A stretch of 5,587 nt of DNA, from positions 1 through 5,587 of the forward strand of contig JAISGB010000136.1 in NCBI GenBank assembly GCA_031263335.1, written 5' to 3'. The position numbers were made by a program, and so were the translations under genes. Below the pieces are notes generated by a model. It ran no database searches, was not told where the DNA came from, and was given only the letters and a program-made list of their open reading frames with translations. How positions within the stretch are numbered: the first letter of the stretch is position 1; each line of letters opens with the position of its first letter. The stretch comes from Eubacteriales Family XIII. Incertae Sedis bacterium (GTDB lineage: Bacteria; Bacillota; Clostridia; Peptostreptococcales; Anaerovoracaceae). Below are positions 5,241-5,587 of this stretch, piece after piece.

Positions 5241-5587
5241 ATGGATGTTGCAATACCAATCAAAGATCTCCTGATCTTCCTTCTCGCAATCGGCGGTGTC
5301 ATACTGATCATCTATCTCATCGCATTCGTAAGGAACCTGATCGTCGCACTCAAATCCGCCAACGCCGTACTGAAAGATGTGGAGGAGATCACGAAGATCG
5401 CGGCCGCACGCACGAAGGATATAGACGGCGTCATCGACAACGTGTCCGAATCCGTAAGCGCCATCACGAAGAACTTGAAGGGAGAGGGAAACCTGCTCAA
5501 GACCATCTCCGCAGCCGTCGGATTCCTGACCTCGCTGAAGGGTCTGTTCACCGAAAAGAAACCCGAGGACGGGAAGAAAAAAAACTG
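5241..5587 (+). CDS. Small single-pass membrane protein, DUF948/YtxG-like, cut at window end
   Basis: 115 codons are visible. The ATG at 5241 follows GGAGG (5227-5231) with a 9-base spacer. Residues 9-30 are a strongly hydrophobic, leucine/isoleucine-rich membrane segment. Then come a basic edge (R31, K38), an amphipathic, probably coiled-coil stretch (about 35-80) with heptad-like hydrophobic spacing, a second more hydrophobic helix (about 85-103) and a lysine-rich tail (EKKPEDGKKKN). The last two bases are TG, so the next codon may be a TGA stop; the charged tail fits an end here. Length, single N-terminal membrane helix and helical body resemble DUF948 (YtxG-type) proteins, whose function is not established; in Bacillus, as I recall, ytxG lies beside murC, which fits this neighbourhood. 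The gene diverges from murA. The CDS is well supported; the family assignment is moderate. Confidence 0.8.
   Translation, partial: MDVAIPIKDLLIFLLAIGGVILIIYLIAFVRNLIVALKSANAVLKDVEEITKIAAARTKDIDGVIDNVSESVSAITKNLKGEGNLLKTISAAVGFLTSLKGLFTEKKPEDGKKKN

Overview
The window looks like chromosomal DNA of a Bacillota bacterium, most likely Clostridia-like and of fairly high GC. The evidence is the gene set (spoVG beside murC, glmU and prs, plus murA), the strong AGGAGG-type ribosome binding sites, and the sigma-A-type promoters with TATAAT -10 boxes. It is mostly a core cell-envelope and precursor-supply locus, not an obvious mobile island.

Layout, left to right. Bases 1-536 (minus) hold the N-terminal 178 codons of prs, PRPP synthetase, cut by the window edge. 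Bases 533-1318 (minus) encode a GlmU-like acetyltransferase that overlaps prs by ATGA. It contains only the left-handed beta-helix half of GlmU; the uridyltransferase half is absent and there is no room for it upstream. Bases 1319-1588 form a 270-base gap between murC and glmU, filled by a palindromic element of about 200 bp. Its nested inverted repeats fold well as RNA on the minus strand. Bases 1589-2989 (minus) are a complete murC. Bases 2990-3206 carry back-to-back promoters, and spoVG (3207-3515, plus) diverges from murC. murA (3607-4902, minus, TTG start) converges on spoVG. Bases 4903-5240 are a second divergent regulatory region with a murA promoter, a leader hairpin, a tandem 12-bp repeat and a weaker rightward promoter. 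From 5241 (plus) a small single-pass membrane protein resembling the DUF948/YtxG family begins, cut at or just before its end.

How the genes fit together: MurA makes the first committed step from UDP-GlcNAc towards UDP-MurNAc, and MurC adds L-alanine to UDP-MurNAc. GlmU supplies GlcNAc-1-P, normally also UDP-GlcNAc. Prs supplies PRPP for nucleotides. SpoVG is a small nucleic-acid-binding regulator. The order murC / spoVG / glmU / prs recalls the arrangement found in many Clostridia, but here spoVG is inverted and lies on the other side of murC.

The two most notable points are the single-domain GlmU with an intact acetyltransferase active site, and the structured inverted-repeat element between murC and glmU, whose wobble pairs all favour a minus-strand transcript.
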